Assembly: GCA_040902305.1 (NCBI GenBank)
Contig: JBBDXN010000130.1
Span: forward strand, 1 to 64,000
Origin: CAMLFJ01 sp040902305
Lineage (GTDB): Bacteria > Methylomirabilota > Methylomirabilia > Rokubacteriales > CSP1-6
DNA: 64,000 nt
Direction of reading: 5' to 3'
Shown: positions 8,798 to 17,615 of the stretch, piece after piece
Layout: each line of letters starts with the position of its first letter
How positions within the stretch are numbered: position 1 is the first letter of the stretch
Made by a program: the position numbers and the translations under genes
Notes under the pieces: generated by a model
Told to the model about the DNA's origin: nothing
Seen by the model: only the letters and a program-made list of their open reading frames with translations
Databases searched by the model: none

Positions 8798-9733
8798 GTG
8801 CGGGTCCTCGTGACGGGCGGGGCCGGCTTCATCGGCTCCCACCTGTGCGATTTCCTGCTCGCCCGCGGGTGCGAGGTCGTCTGCATGGACAACCTCCTCA
8901 CCGGCTCCGTCGACAACATCGCCCACATCAACGACCCCCGCTTCCTCTTCGTCAAGCACGACGTCACCAACTACATCGTGGTGGGGGGGGATCTCGACTA
9001 CGTCCTGCACTTCGCCAGCCCGGCCTCGCCGATCGACTACCTCGAGCATCCCATCCAGACCCTGAAGGTGGGCGCGCTGGGCACCCACAAGGCGCTCGGC
9101 CTCGCCAAGGAGCGGCGGGCCAAGTTCCTCCTCGCCTCCACCTCCGAGGTCTACGGTGATCCCCTCGTGCATCCGCAGCGGGAGGACTACTGGGGCAACG
9201 TCAATCCGGTCGGGCCGCGCGGGGTCTACGACGAGGCCAAGCGCTTCGCGGAGGCCATGACCATGGCCTACCACCGCGTGCACGGCCTCGACGCCCGGAT
9301 CGTGCGCATCTTCAACACCTACGGCCCCCGCATGCGGCTCACCGACGGCCGCGCGATCCCGACCTTCGTGCGCCAGGCGCTCCGCCACGAGCCGCTCACC
9401 GTCTTTGGCGACGGCTCCCAGACGCGCTCGTTCACCTACGTGACCGACCTGGTGGAAGGCATCTGGGCGCTGATGCAGTCGCGGGTGAACGAGCCGGTCA
9501 ACATCGGCAACCCGCGGGAGATGACCTTGTTGCAGCTCGCCCAGCAGATCTCGCGCCTGAGCGACTCCCGCAGCGAGATCGTCTTCCGCCCGCTGCCCAC
9601 CGACGACCCCAAGGTGCGGCAGCCCGACATCGGCAAGGCCCGCCGCCTGCTCCAGTGGGAGCCGAAGGTGGACGTGGACGACGGGCTGCGCCGCACCATC
9701 GCCTGGTGCCGCGAGCTGGTGGCCCGGCCGTGA
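8798..9733 (+). CDS. NAD-dependent sugar epimerase/decarboxylase, UDP-glucuronate decarboxylase-like
   Basis: 311 residues, extended SDR fold: VTGGAGFIGSHL at the N-terminus, YDEAKR as the catalytic YxxxK (about residue 148), and SPASPIDY, NTYGPRM and SQTRSFTYV blocks that match the UXS (UDP-xylose synthase) branch. It would convert UDP-glucuronate from the upstream dehydrogenase to UDP-xylose. GTG 8798 follows ugd by 12 bases. The UXS assignment rests on motif pattern and context; dTDP-glucose 4,6-dehydratase is the main alternative. Confidence 0.82.
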   Translation: MRVLVTGGAGFIGSHLCDFLLARGCEVVCMDNLLTGSVDNIAHINDPRFLFVKHDVTNYIVVGGDLDYVLHFASPASPIDYLEHPIQTLKVGALGTHKALGLAKERRAKFLLASTSEVYGDPLVHPQREDYWGNVNPVGPRGVYDEAKRFAEAMTMAYHRVHGLDARIVRIFNTYGPRMRLTDGRAIPTFVRQALRHEPLTVFGDGSQTRSFTYVTDLVEGIWALMQSRVNEPVNIGNPREMTLLQLAQQISRLSDSRSEIVFRPLPTDDPKVRQPDIGKARRLLQWEPKVDVDDGLRRTIAWCRELVARP

Positions 9734-10659
9734 AGATCCTCGTCACGGGCGGCGCGGGCTTCATCGGCTCTCACGTCGTGGACACCTTCCTGGCCGCGGG
9801 GCACGAGGTGGCGGTGGTGGACAACCTCACCACCGGCGACGCCCGCTGGGTCAACCCGCGCGCCCGCTTCCACGAGGTGGACCTGCGCAGCGCGCGGCTC
9901 GCCCGGGTCTTCGAGGCCGAGCGGCCGGAGGTGGTCGCCCATCTGGCCGCGCAGGCGTCGGTGGGGCGCTCGGTGACCGACCCCGCCTTCGACGCGAGCG
10001 TGAACATCGGGGGCGGCGTCGGCCTGCTCGAGTGCTGCCGGCGACACGGGGTGCGCCGGATCATCTACTCGTCCAGTGGGGGCGCGGGCTACGGGGACAC
10101 CGACGTGATCCCGACCCCGGAGAGTCATCCCACCCTGCCGATCTCGCCCTACGGCATCACCAAGGTCGCGATCGAGCACTACGTCAACGCGTGGAGCGGC
10201 ATCTACGGCATCAGCGGCATCTCGCTCCGCTACGCCAACATCTACGGGCCGCGGCAGAACCCCCAGGGCGAGGCGGGCGTGATCGCCATCTTCTGCCACC
10301 GCCTGCTCACCGGCCAGGTCCCGCAGATCAACGGCGACGGCGGGCAGACCCGCGACTACACCTACGTGGGGGACGTGGCCGCCGCCAATCTCAAGGCCCT
10401 CGAGCATCCCGAGGCCACCGGTCCCGTCAACGTCTGCACCGGCGTCGAGACGTCGGTGAACGACCTCTACCGGGCGCTGATGCAGGCGGCCGGCTCCACG
10501 GTGGCCGCGCAGCACGCGCCCGCGCGCCCCGGCGAGCAGCGCCGGAGCTGCCTCAGCCCGGCGCGGGCCGGGGACGCCCTCGGCTGGAAGCCGACCGTGT
10601 CCCTCGGGGAAGGCCTGCGCCGCACCTTCGAGTTCTTCAGGAAGGAGACCGCGTCATGA
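9730..10659 (+). CDS. NAD-dependent epimerase/dehydratase, UDP-glucose 4-epimerase-like
   Basis: 309 residues from GTG 9730, overlapping the previous stop as GTGA. It is an extended SDR: VTGGAGFIGSHV, AAQASVGRSV, and catalytic YGITK near residue 139. NVYGPRQNP-type sequence (NIYGPRQNPQGE) and DYTYVGDV resemble GalE-like and UDP-GlcNAc 4-epimerase proteins. The serine motif reads SSSGGAGYGD rather than the common SSSSVYGD, but the catalytic Ser/Tyr/Lys positions appear kept. Substrate is uncertain. Confidence 0.8.
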   Translation: MKILVTGGAGFIGSHVVDTFLAAGHEVAVVDNLTTGDARWVNPRARFHEVDLRSARLARVFEAERPEVVAHLAAQASVGRSVTDPAFDASVNIGGGVGLLECCRRHGVRRIIYSSSGGAGYGDTDVIPTPESHPTLPISPYGITKVAIEHYVNAWSGIYGISGISLRYANIYGPRQNPQGEAGVIAIFCHRLLTGQVPQINGDGGQTRDYTYVGDVAAANLKALEHPEATGPVNVCTGVETSVNDLYRALMQAAGSTVAAQHAPARPGEQRRSCLSPARAGDALGWKPTVSLGEGLRRTFEFFRKETAS

Positions 10660-10820
10660 TCGACGAGGAGCTGAGGGCGATACTGGCCTGCCCGGCGTGC
10701 AAGGGCGTCGAGCTGACCTTCGAGGAGACCCGCATCATCTGCCGGGCCTGCCGGAAGGCCTATCCGGTGCGGGACGGCATTCCCGTGATGCTGATCAGCG
10801 AGGCGGTGCCCTGGAAATAG
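10656..10820 (+). CDS. Trm112-like small zinc-ribbon protein
   Basis: 54 residues, ATGA overlap with the upstream epimerase. Two Cys pairs (CPAC at 12-15 and CRAC at 31-34) and the YPVRDGIPVML segment match the Trm112/UPF0434 family, whose eukaryotic members activate methyltransferases; bacterial roles are mostly unknown. The stop comes one base before a poly-G artefact, so the C-terminus should be read with care, though its length is normal for the family. Confidence 0.8.
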   Translation: MIDEELRAILACPACKGVELTFEETRIICRACRKAYPVRDGIPVMLISEAVPWK

Positions 10821-10821
10821 T

Positions 10822-10860
10822 GGGGGGGGGGGGGGGGGGGGGGGGGGGGGNNNNNNNNNN
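10822..10860. other. Poly-G run and assembly gap (29 G then 10 N)
   Basis: An uninterrupted run of 29 G directly before 10 N. This is characteristic of dark-cycle poly-G read tails assembled at a contig end rather than genomic sequence. The G- and C-runs in the following ~40 bases are also suspect. The start of the next gene is lost here. Confidence 0.85.
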
Positions 10861-10862
10861 TA

Positions 10863-11989
10863 GGCGGAGGGGGCCTCCACGACCCCCCCCGAGCCTCCCC
10901 CAGAACCGACGAAATAAGCGCGGTCATCCTCGCGGGCGGCCAGGGCACGCGGCTTCGCCCGCTGACGCTCGCCACCCCCAAACCCGTCGTTCCGCTCCTC
11001 AACGTCCCGTTCATCGCCTACCAGCTCGCGCTCCTCCGGCAGCACGGCGTCACCGACGTGGTGCTTTCCTGCTCCTACATGGTGGACGAGATTCGCCACA
11101 TCATGGGGGACGGCGCGGCCCACGGCGTGCGCCTCCGTTACGCGGTGGAGACGGAGCCGCTCGGCACCGCGGGCGGCGTGCGCAACGCGGTGGACCTCGT
11201 GCGCGGCCTCGTGATGGTCCTGAACGGCGACATCCTGGCCGATCTCGATCTCTCCGCGATGCGGCGTTTCCACGCCGAGCGTCGCGCGCGCGCGACGCTC
11301 TACCTCACGCGCGTCGCCGACCCCACCCTGTATGGGCTCGTGGAGCTCGAGACGGACGGACGCATCCGGAGCTTCGTCGAGAAGCCCTCGCGGGAGGGCG
11401 TGACCGCCGACACCATCAATGCCGGCGTCTACCTCCTGGATCGCGACGTGATCACCGCCATCCCCACCGGGCGCGCCGTCTCGATCGAGCGCGAGACGTT
11501 CCCCGGACTGCTCCGGGACGGCGTGCCGTTCTTCGGGTGGGTGTCCACCAGCTACTGGCTCGACATCGGCAGCCCCGCCAAGTACCGGCAGGGCCAGCTC
11601 GACCTCCTCGCGGGCAAAGTCGCCACGACGGTGACCGCCGCCGGGGCCGCACCCGACCGCCGCTCTGTCGCGCCGGGCGCCGACGTCGCGCCCCCCCCCN
11701 NNNNNNNNNCGACGCGACGCTCATCGCTCCGTGCGTGATCGGCGCCGGCACCCGCGTCGCGTCGGGCGCGCTCGTGGGCCCGGACGCCGTGCTCGGGCCG
11801 AGCTGCGTCGTCGGCGCCGGCGCCCGCATCGAGGGCGCCATCCTGTGGGACCACGTGACGGTCGGCGCGGGCGCCGTCCTGCGCGACTGCATCGTCGGCT
11901 CCCACGCGGTCATCGGCCCCAACGCCCAGCTCGGCTTCACCGCCGTCCTGGAAAACAACACCGTAGTTCCCGCGAGCGCCCGCCTCTAG
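10863..11989 (+). CDS. Sugar-phosphate nucleotidyltransferase with left-handed beta-helix (mannose-1-P guanylyltransferase-like), 5' end lost
   Basis: The recognisable protein begins at ISAVILAGGQGTRLRPLT (10914 on), the pyrophosphorylase signature, with KP at the metal/phosphate site. GD at LNGDIL, and INAGVYLLD, EKPSRE and STSYWLDIGSP are typical of NTP-transferases. After the gap at 11700-11709 the frame shifts to hexapeptide repeats (IAPCVIGAGTRVASGALVGP and so on), the C-terminal beta-helix. No start codon lies between the preceding gap and the signature, so the true start is missing. It would make GDP-mannose or a dTDP/UDP-sugar for the neighbouring enzymes. Confidence 0.85.
11700..11709. 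other. Assembly gap (10 N) after a C run
   Basis: Preceded by nine or more C residues at the junction of the catalytic and beta-helix domains of the nucleotidyltransferase. The frame differs on the two sides, so the gap size is not 10. Confidence 0.9.
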
Positions 11990-12063
11990 AGAGACCCGGC
12001 CGAATCCGGCCCGGGACTGCGGCAACCGGCCGGGCGGCGCAAGGGCGTGGTATTCTTAGCCGG

Positions 12064-13854
12064 ATGGCCATCGATCTGATCCGCAATTTCTCCATCGTCG
12101 CCCACATCGACCACGGCAAGTCGACCCTGGCCGACCGGCTCCTGTCGCTGACCGGCACCATGGACGCCAAGAAAGCGGTGGACCAGGTCCTGGACTCGAT
12201 GGACCTGGAGAAGGAGCGCGGGATCACGATCAAGGCCCATACCGTCCGCCTGCTCTACAAGGCCCGCGACGGACAGCAGTACACCCTCAACCTCATCGAC
12301 ACCCCCGGCCACGTGGACTTCTCCTATGAAGTCTCGCGCTCCCTCGCCGCGTGCGAGGGGGCCCTGTTGATCGTCGACGCGGCCCAGGGGGTGGAGGCGC
12401 AGACCCTCGCCAACTTCTACCTGGCGCTCGACGGCGGGCTCGAGATCGTCCCGGTCATCAACAAGATCGACCTGCCCGCCGCCGACGTGGAGGGCACGCG
12501 GAACCAGATCACCGAGATCCTGACCCTCGACGGCGACGAGGCCCTCACCATCTCGGCCAAGCACGGCACCGGCGTGCCGGAGGTGCTCGAGGCGATCGTG
12601 GCGCGCGTGCCGGCGCCCAAGGGCGACCCGGCCGCGCCGCTCAAGGCCCTCGTCTTCGACTCGTTCTACGACTCGTACCAGGGGGTCGTGGTGTACGTCC
12701 GCTTGATCGACGGGCGGGTGCGGGCCGGCACGCGGGTGCTCTTCATGTCCAACGGCAAGACGTACGAGGTCCAGCAGGTGGGGGTCTTCTCACCGGACAT
12801 GCGCCCGGTGGACGAGCTCGCGGCGGGCGAGGTGGGCTACCTGACCGCCGCCATCAAGCGCGTCGGCGACGCCAAGATCGGCGAGACCATCACCGACGTC
12901 CTCCGGCCGACCGAGGAGCCGTGCCCCGGCTACCGCGACGCCAAGTCCATGGTCTTCGCGGGCCTGTACCCGATCGAGGACACCGACTACGAGGGGTTGC
13001 GGGACGCGCTGGAGAAGCTGCGCCTCAACGACTCGGCCTTCAACTTCGAGCCGGAGACCTCGCTGGCCCTCGGCTACGGGTTCCGCTGCGGCTTCCTGGG
13101 CATGCTCCACCTGGAGATCGTCCAGGAGCGGCTCGAGCGGGAGTTCAACCTCTCCCTGATCGTGACCGCCCCCAGCGTGCGCTTCCGGGTGGTGACCATG
13201 CAGGGCGAGACCCTGGAGGTGGAGAACCCCTCCAAGCTGCCCCCGCCCGACCGGATCGAGCGCATCGAGGAGCCCTACGTGCGCGGCTCCATCTTCGTGC
13301 CCACCGAGTTCATGAGCGAGATCTACAAGCTCGCCCAGGACAAGCGGGGCGAGCACAAGTCGCTGGAGTACATGGGCAAGCGGGTCCACATCCAGTTCGA
13401 CTTCCCCCTGAGCGAGATCGTGGTCGACTTCTACGACCGGCTCAAGTCGATCTCCAAGGGCTACGCGTCCTTCGACTACGACTTCCTGGAGTTCCGCCCC
13501 TCGGACATGGTCAAGCTCGACATCCTGCTCAACGGGGATCCGGTGGACGCGCTCTCCATCATCGTCCATCGCGAGAAATCCTACGAGAAGGGCAAGACGC
13601 TCGCCGAGAAGCTGCGGAAGGTGATCCCCCGCCAGCTCTACGAGGTCGCGATCCAGGCCGCCATCGGCAGCCGGGTCATCGCCCGCGAGACGGTCAAGGC
13701 CATGGGCAAGAACGTCACCGCCAAGTGCTACGGCGGCGACATCACGCGCAAGCGCAAGCTGCTCGAGAAACAGAAGGAAGGCAAGAAGCGCATGAAACAG
13801 GTCGGCAAGGTCGAGGTGCCGCAGGAGGCGTTCCTGTCGGTGCTCAAGAGCTGA
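12064..13854 (+). CDS. lepA: Elongation factor 4 (LepA), ribosome back-translocation GTPase
   Basis: 596 residues, normal length. G1 AHIDHGKST (about 13-21), G2 region ERGITIKAHT, G3 DTPGHVDF and G4 NKIDL are intact. EF-G-like domains II, III and V and the LepA-specific C-terminus (YGGDITRKRKLLEKQKEGK...) follow. The factor acts on stalled or mis-translocated ribosomes and in initiation/assembly. ATG 12064 is 74 bases after the nucleotidyltransferase; a TATTCT hexamer sits at 12051 without a clear -35 box. A much longer in-frame extension upstream lies in the neighbouring gene and is not real. Confidence 0.96.
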   Translation: MAIDLIRNFSIVAHIDHGKSTLADRLLSLTGTMDAKKAVDQVLDSMDLEKERGITIKAHTVRLLYKARDGQQYTLNLIDTPGHVDFSYEVSRSLAACEGALLIVDAAQGVEAQTLANFYLALDGGLEIVPVINKIDLPAADVEGTRNQITEILTLDGDEALTISAKHGTGVPEVLEAIVARVPAPKGDPAAPLKALVFDSFYDSYQGVVVYVRLIDGRVRAGTRVLFMSNGKTYEVQQVGVFSPDMRPVDELAAGEVGYLTAAIKRVGDAKIGETITDVLRPTEEPCPGYRDAKSMVFAGLYPIEDTDYEGLRDALEKLRLNDSAFNFEPETSLALGYGFRCGFLGMLHLEIVQERLEREFNLSLIVTAPSVRFRVVTMQGETLEVENPSKLPPPDRIERIEEPYVRGSIFVPTEFMSEIYKLAQDKRGEHKSLEYMGKRVHIQFDFPLSEIVVDFYDRLKSISKGYASFDYDFLEFRPSDMVKLDILLNGDPVDALSIIVHREKSYEKGKTLAEKLRKVIPRQLYEVAIQAAIGSRVIARETVKAMGKNVTAKCYGGDITRKRKLLEKQKEGKKRMKQVGKVEVPQEAFLSVLKS

Positions 13855-13862
13855 GCGGACGC

Positions 13863-14531
13863 GTGAACGACCTCCAGCTCCGCCCCGAACGCGACACCGT
13901 ACCCGCCCCGGTGGCGCGGCCCCGACGCAAGTCCCTCTTCCGCGAGTACTCGGAAGCGATCATCATCGCGGTGCTCCTGGCCCTCTTCATCCGCCAGTTC
14001 GCGGTGCAGGCCTTCACGATTCCCTCCGGCTCCATGATGGACACCCTGCTGATCGGCGACTACATCCTGGTCAACAAGTTCCTCTTCGGGGCCGAGATCC
14101 CCCTGATCGACAAGCACCTCCCCGGGCTGCGCGATCCGCAGCGCGGGGACGTCGTGGTGTTCAAGTATCCCAACGACGAGACCCGCGACTTCATCAAGCG
14201 CATCATCGCGATCGGCGGCGACACCATCCAGGTGCGCGACAACCGCGTGGTGCTGAACGGCCGGCCGATCGAGGAGCCCTACGTGCGCTCCGGGTCGTTC
14301 ACCGGCCCCCCGTCGGGCCAGTGCGGCTACGCCTACGGCTGCGATCCGTTGACCGTGCCCGCGGGCGCCTACTTCGTCATGGGCGACAACCGGGACAACT
14401 CCCAGGACGGCCGGTACTGGGGCTTCGTCCGCCGGGAGAAGATCCGCGGCAAGGCCTTCTTGATCTACTGGTCGTGGAACGGGGAAGGGCATTGGCTGCG
14501 CTGGCAGCGCCTGGGCCGATACCTGCCCTAG
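13863..14531 (+). CDS. lepB: Signal peptidase I
   Basis: 222 residues, family S26. One N-terminal membrane helix (about 28-47) is followed by the catalytic Ser57 in PSGSMM and the general base Lys112 in FIKRIIAIGGD. The GDNRDNSQDGRYWG box near the C-terminus completes the family pattern. It cleaves Sec and Tat signal peptides on the outer face of the inner membrane. GTG 13863 lies 8 bases after lepA; lepA-lepB order is common. Confidence 0.95.
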   Translation: MNDLQLRPERDTVPAPVARPRRKSLFREYSEAIIIAVLLALFIRQFAVQAFTIPSGSMMDTLLIGDYILVNKFLFGAEIPLIDKHLPGLRDPQRGDVVVFKYPNDETRDFIKRIIAIGGDTIQVRDNRVVLNGRPIEEPYVRSGSFTGPPSGQCGYAYGCDPLTVPAGAYFVMGDNRDNSQDGRYWGFVRREKIRGKAFLIYWSWNGEGHWLRWQRLGRYLP

Positions 14532-15676
14532 CCCCGCTCACTCCCCGCGCCGCCCGGCTCGGGGCCTACGTGCACCTGCCGTTCTGCGCCGAGCGCTGCG
14601 GCTACTGCTCGTTCAACACCGCGCCCTACACCGCGGGCGGCCTCGACCGCTTCCTGACCGCGCTGCTGCGCGAGTGCGATCTCGCCGCGGCTCAGCCGTG
14701 GGCGGGCGACGTCACGCTCGACACACTCTTCCTGGGCGGCGGGACCCCGTCGCTGCTCGACGCCTCTCAGATGGCGACCGTGCTCACCCACGTCGGCGCC
14801 CGCTTCCGCCTCGAGCCCGGGGCGGAGGTGACCGTCGAGTGCAATCCCGACGACGTGACCGCGGAGCGCCTCGCCGGCTACCGCCGCGCGGGGGTGACCC
14901 GCATCAGCCTCGGGGTGCAGAGCCTGGACGACGAAATCCTGCCGCGGCTGGACCGGCGGCATTCGGCCGCTCAGGCCCGCGCCGCCTTCACGGCGGCCCG
15001 CGAGGCCGACTTCGACAATATCAGCGTGGACCTGATCTACGGCCTGCCCGACCTCGATGTGGACACCTGGACGCGCACCGTCCGGGACGTGCTCGCGTGG
15101 CGCCCGGATCATCTCTCCGCCTACGCCCTCACCCTCGACGAGGGTAGCCTCTGGCACGCCGCGGGCGTGGCCGGGCTGCCCGTCGAGGAGACGGTCACCG
15201 CCCAGTACTGGGCGCTGGCGCGCCTGGCCGCCGAGGCCGGGCTCGAGCACTATGAGGTCTCCAACTACGCGCGGCCGGATCGCCGCTCCCGCCACAACCA
15301 GCGCTACTGGCGCTGGGAGGAGTACCTGGCGCTGGGGCCGGGCGCCTGCGGCTTCCTCGGGCACGTGCGGTACGGCAACGTAAAGCCGGTGGAGCGGTAC
15401 TGCACCCTCGTGGAGGCCGGGACCCCGCCGCTCCTGAGCCACGAGGTGCTCACCCCACGCCAGGCCCTGGCCGAGCGGCTGATCCTCGGGCTCCGTACGA
15501 GCGACGGCATCCCGGCCGAGCGGCTCGCGGAGCGGTGCGCACTCGAGCGCGGCCGCCTGCCCGTCACGCTCGACGCCTGGCGCGAGCGCGGCCTGCTCGT
15601 GGAGCAGGACGGGCGCGTGCGCCTCACCGAGGCCGGCTTCCTCCTCTCGGATGCCCTGTTCACCGAGCTGCTCTAG
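14474..15676 (+). CDS. hemW: Radical SAM heme chaperone HemW
   Basis: A HemN-like protein. The radical-SAM cluster motif is HLPFCAERCGYC (C-x3-C-x2-C), followed by GGGTPSLL, VECNPDD, GVQSLDDEIL and DNISVDLIYGLP. The CxxxCxxC without the extra downstream Cys, and lack of an HemN N-terminal extension, fit HemW, which binds and delivers heme rather than oxidising coproporphyrinogen. The start is unsure: no ATG lies near the conserved N-terminus. GTG 14474 overlaps lepB by 58 bases, while GTG 14570 would remove part of the conserved YVHLPFC block. Confidence 0.85.
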   Translation: MERGRALAALAAPGPIPALAPLTPRAARLGAYVHLPFCAERCGYCSFNTAPYTAGGLDRFLTALLRECDLAAAQPWAGDVTLDTLFLGGGTPSLLDASQMATVLTHVGARFRLEPGAEVTVECNPDDVTAERLAGYRRAGVTRISLGVQSLDDEILPRLDRRHSAAQARAAFTAAREADFDNISVDLIYGLPDLDVDTWTRTVRDVLAWRPDHLSAYALTLDEGSLWHAAGVAGLPVEETVTAQYWALARLAAEAGLEHYEVSNYARPDRRSRHNQRYWRWEEYLALGPGACGFLGHVRYGNVKPVERYCTLVEAGTPPLLSHEVLTPRQALAERLILGLRTSDGIPAERLAERCALERGRLPVTLDAWRERGLLVEQDGRVRLTEAGFLLSDALFTELL

Positions 15677-15697
15677 CGGTAAGATCGCGCCCACATC

Positions 15698-16744
15698 ATG
15701 ACCGCCGCGCCCCTCGATCAACGCAGCCGCCAGGTCCTCATGGCGGTCATCGCGGAGTACGTCGAGACCGGCGAGCCCGTCGGCTCCCGCGCGGTCGCAC
15801 GGCGACATATCCGCGGCCTCTCCCCGGCCACGATCCGCAACGCCATGGCCGACCTGGAGGAGCTGGGCTACCTGGCGCAGCCGCACACCTCCGCGGGCCG
15901 GGTCCCCACCGACGCCGCCTATCGCTTCTACGTCGATCACCTCCAGCGCGTGCCCTGGGTGGCGGGCAAGGCGCCCGCGGTGGGGCAGCCGTCGGTGGTG
16001 CCGCACGCCGACGCGGCGGAGCGGCTGATGGCGGAGACGCCCTCCCTGCTCTCCTCCGGCACGCACATGATGGGCGTCCTGCTGGCCCCGCCGCTCAAGC
16101 ACACCGCGCTCGACCGGATCGAGCTGGTGGCGCTGGACGAGGAGCGCGCCCTGGCCGTGCTGGTGACGGACACTGGCTGGATCACCGCGCGGCCCCTCGC
16201 CACCTTGCCGCGGGGTGGCAGCGAGGAGCTCCGCGAGACCGGGCGGGCCCTCACCCGCCGCTTCCGCGGCAAGACCTTCCAGGAGATCCTCGACGAGCTG
16301 ACCGCGCCCGCCGATCCGCTGGATCCCCTGTGGGCGCGGAGCCGCGGGGTGCTCGACGAGGTGGTGGCGCTCCTGCGAGACCGGACGCTGTACCTGAGCG
16401 GGGCCACCAATATGCTGGATCACCCCGACCTGTCCGACACCGCCACGCTGCGCTCGATGCTGCGCGCCTTCGAGGACAAGGCGCGCCTCATCGACCTGCT
16501 CTCCCGCATGGCCGAGGAGCGCGGCCTGCAGGTGATCATCGGCAGCGAGAACCCGGTGGAGGACATGCGGGGCCTGAGCCTGATCACGTCCACCTACACG
16601 TACCGGGACCAGGTGCTCGGCGTCCTCGGCGTGCTGGGCCCGCGCCGGATGGCGTACTCCGAGGTGATGTCGGTGGTGGACGAGACGGCACGCGCAGTCT
16701 CGAGCACGCTCTCCCGGGTACGCCAGCAGCTCTACCTGCCGTAG
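15698..16744 (+). CDS. hrcA: Heat-inducible transcription repressor HrcA
   Basis: 348 residues. An N-terminal winged helix (QVLMAVIAEYVETGEPVGSRAV..., then SPATIRNAMADLEELGYL and SAGRVPTDAAYRFYVD) is followed by a GAF-like domain and the C-terminal MLRAFEDKARLIDLLS block. HrcA represses chaperone operons by binding CIRCE (TTAGCACTC-N9-GAGTGCTAA). I found no CIRCE upstream of hrcA or grpE here. It starts 21 bases after hemW. Confidence 0.95.
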   Translation: MTAAPLDQRSRQVLMAVIAEYVETGEPVGSRAVARRHIRGLSPATIRNAMADLEELGYLAQPHTSAGRVPTDAAYRFYVDHLQRVPWVAGKAPAVGQPSVVPHADAAERLMAETPSLLSSGTHMMGVLLAPPLKHTALDRIELVALDEERALAVLVTDTGWITARPLATLPRGGSEELRETGRALTRRFRGKTFQEILDELTAPADPLDPLWARSRGVLDEVVALLRDRTLYLSGATNMLDHPDLSDTATLRSMLRAFEDKARLIDLLSRMAEERGLQVIIGSENPVEDMRGLSLITSTYTYRDQVLGVLGVLGPRRMAYSEVMSVVDETARAVSSTLSRVRQQLYLP

Positions 16745-16755
16745 CCGGCCTGCCG

Positions 16756-16913
16756 GCGGGTTCGGCGCTGCTGGGATTGAGCTGGGCCCGGACCATCTCG
16801 CAACGTGTTGTCCGCCGACCTGGGGGAGTGCGGGGGCCATTTCCGGGCCCCCGCATATGAAAGAGAAGCTCCCCATGTCCAGGCGCCCAGCTCAATCCCA
16901 GCGCCGAACCCGC
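16756..16913. repeat. Long imperfect inverted repeat in the hrcA-grpE gap, with a hairpin in the loop
   Basis: The arm 16756-16787 (GCGGGTTCGGCGCTG...) is the reverse complement of 16885-16913, with one CTG trinucleotide extra in the left arm. The spacer of about 97 bases holds the 37-bp hairpin element at 16819-16855. No coding sequence is seen in the interval 16745-17071, so this and the tandem repeat beside it fill the gap. Confidence 0.8.
16819..16855 (+). repeat. 37-bp hairpin repeat, copy A
   Basis: CCTGGGGGAGT leads into a 9-bp perfect stem (GCGGGGGCC at 16830-16838 with GGCCCCCGC at 16846-16854). A copy with 35 of 37 bases identical lies at 44973-45009 on the opposite strand; the two differences are in the loop. 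Confidence 0.8.
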
Positions 16914-16987
16914 AGCCTCCTCGCAGCCTCCTCGCAGCCTCCTCGCAGCCTCCTCGCTGCCTCCTCGCTGCCTGCCCGCTGCCTGCC
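16911..16987 (+). repeat. Seven tandem 11-bp repeats
   Basis: Units run CGCAGCCTCCT four times, CGCTGCCTCCT once, then CGCTGCCTGCC twice. The 11-bp period is not a multiple of three, which argues against coding, and is close to one DNA turn. It lies 85 bases before grpE. Confidence 0.85.
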
Positions 16988-17071
16988 CGCGGGGTCCGGG
17001 GCACCCAGCTCGGACGGCCTCGGTGGGACCCCGGGCGGGTCGGCAACCGTCTGCTATACTTACTGTCTGCC

Positions 17072-17614
17072 ATGAGTGAATCCTATTTCGATGAGCCGGT
17101 GGCCGAGGAGCGGGTGGAGGAGATCCAGCGGCTGCGCGAGGCCCTGGAGGCCAAGACCCGGGAGATGGAGGCGCAGCAGGACCGGTATCTCCGCACCGTC
17201 GCCGAGTTCGACAACGTGCGGAAGCGCAGCGCGCGGGAGCGAGAAGAATACACCCGCTATGCCAACGAGTCCTTGCTGCGGGACATCCTGCCGGTGCTGG
17301 ACAACCTCGACCGCGCGCTGCAGGCCGCGCGGGCCGAACCGGCCACCGGCCTGACCACCGGGGTCGAGCTGATCCAGCGGGAGCTGCTGCGCGTGCTCGA
17401 GAAGTTCGGCGTGACGTCGTTCACCTCGGTGGGCCAGCCGTTCGATCCGGAGCGGCACGAGGCCGTCGCGCGGATTCCGAGCGCGGATCTGCCCGACATG
17501 ACGGTGGCGGCGGAGACCGCGCGGGGCTACCTGCTGCACGGGCGCGTCCTGCGACCGGCGCTGGTCACGGTGGCGGTGGCCCCCGACGAGCCGGCCCCCA
17601 CCGCCGACGCATAG
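17072..17614 (+). CDS. grpE: GrpE nucleotide-exchange factor
   Basis: 180 residues. An N-terminal coiled coil (about 12-60, ending RYLRTVAEFDNVRKRSAREREE) is followed by RDILPVLDNLDRAL and the C-terminal beta domain with FDPERHEAV and GYLLHGRVLRPALVTVA. It releases ADP from DnaK. ATG 17072 was chosen at the family start; the longer open frame before it overlaps the repeats. TATACT at 17055-17060 may be a -10 box but has no obvious -35. Confidence 0.95.
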   Translation: MSESYFDEPVAEERVEEIQRLREALEAKTREMEAQQDRYLRTVAEFDNVRKRSAREREEYTRYANESLLRDILPVLDNLDRALQAARAEPATGLTTGVELIQRELLRVLEKFGVTSFTSVGQPFDPERHEAVARIPSADLPDMTVAAETARGYLLHGRVLRPALVTVAVAPDEPAPTADA

Positions 17615-17615
17615 C

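Noticed and set aside
10822..10850. 29-base G run as a possible G-quadruplex or phase-variable tract
   Set aside because: It abuts an N gap and is best explained as poly-G read artefact.
15677..15697. CIRCE operator before hrcA
   Set aside because: No TTAGCACTC/GAGTGCTAA-like sequence here or before grpE.
16805..17071. N-terminal extension of grpE through the repeats
   Set aside because: The extension is encoded by hairpins and tandem repeats, and GrpE homology starts at 17072.
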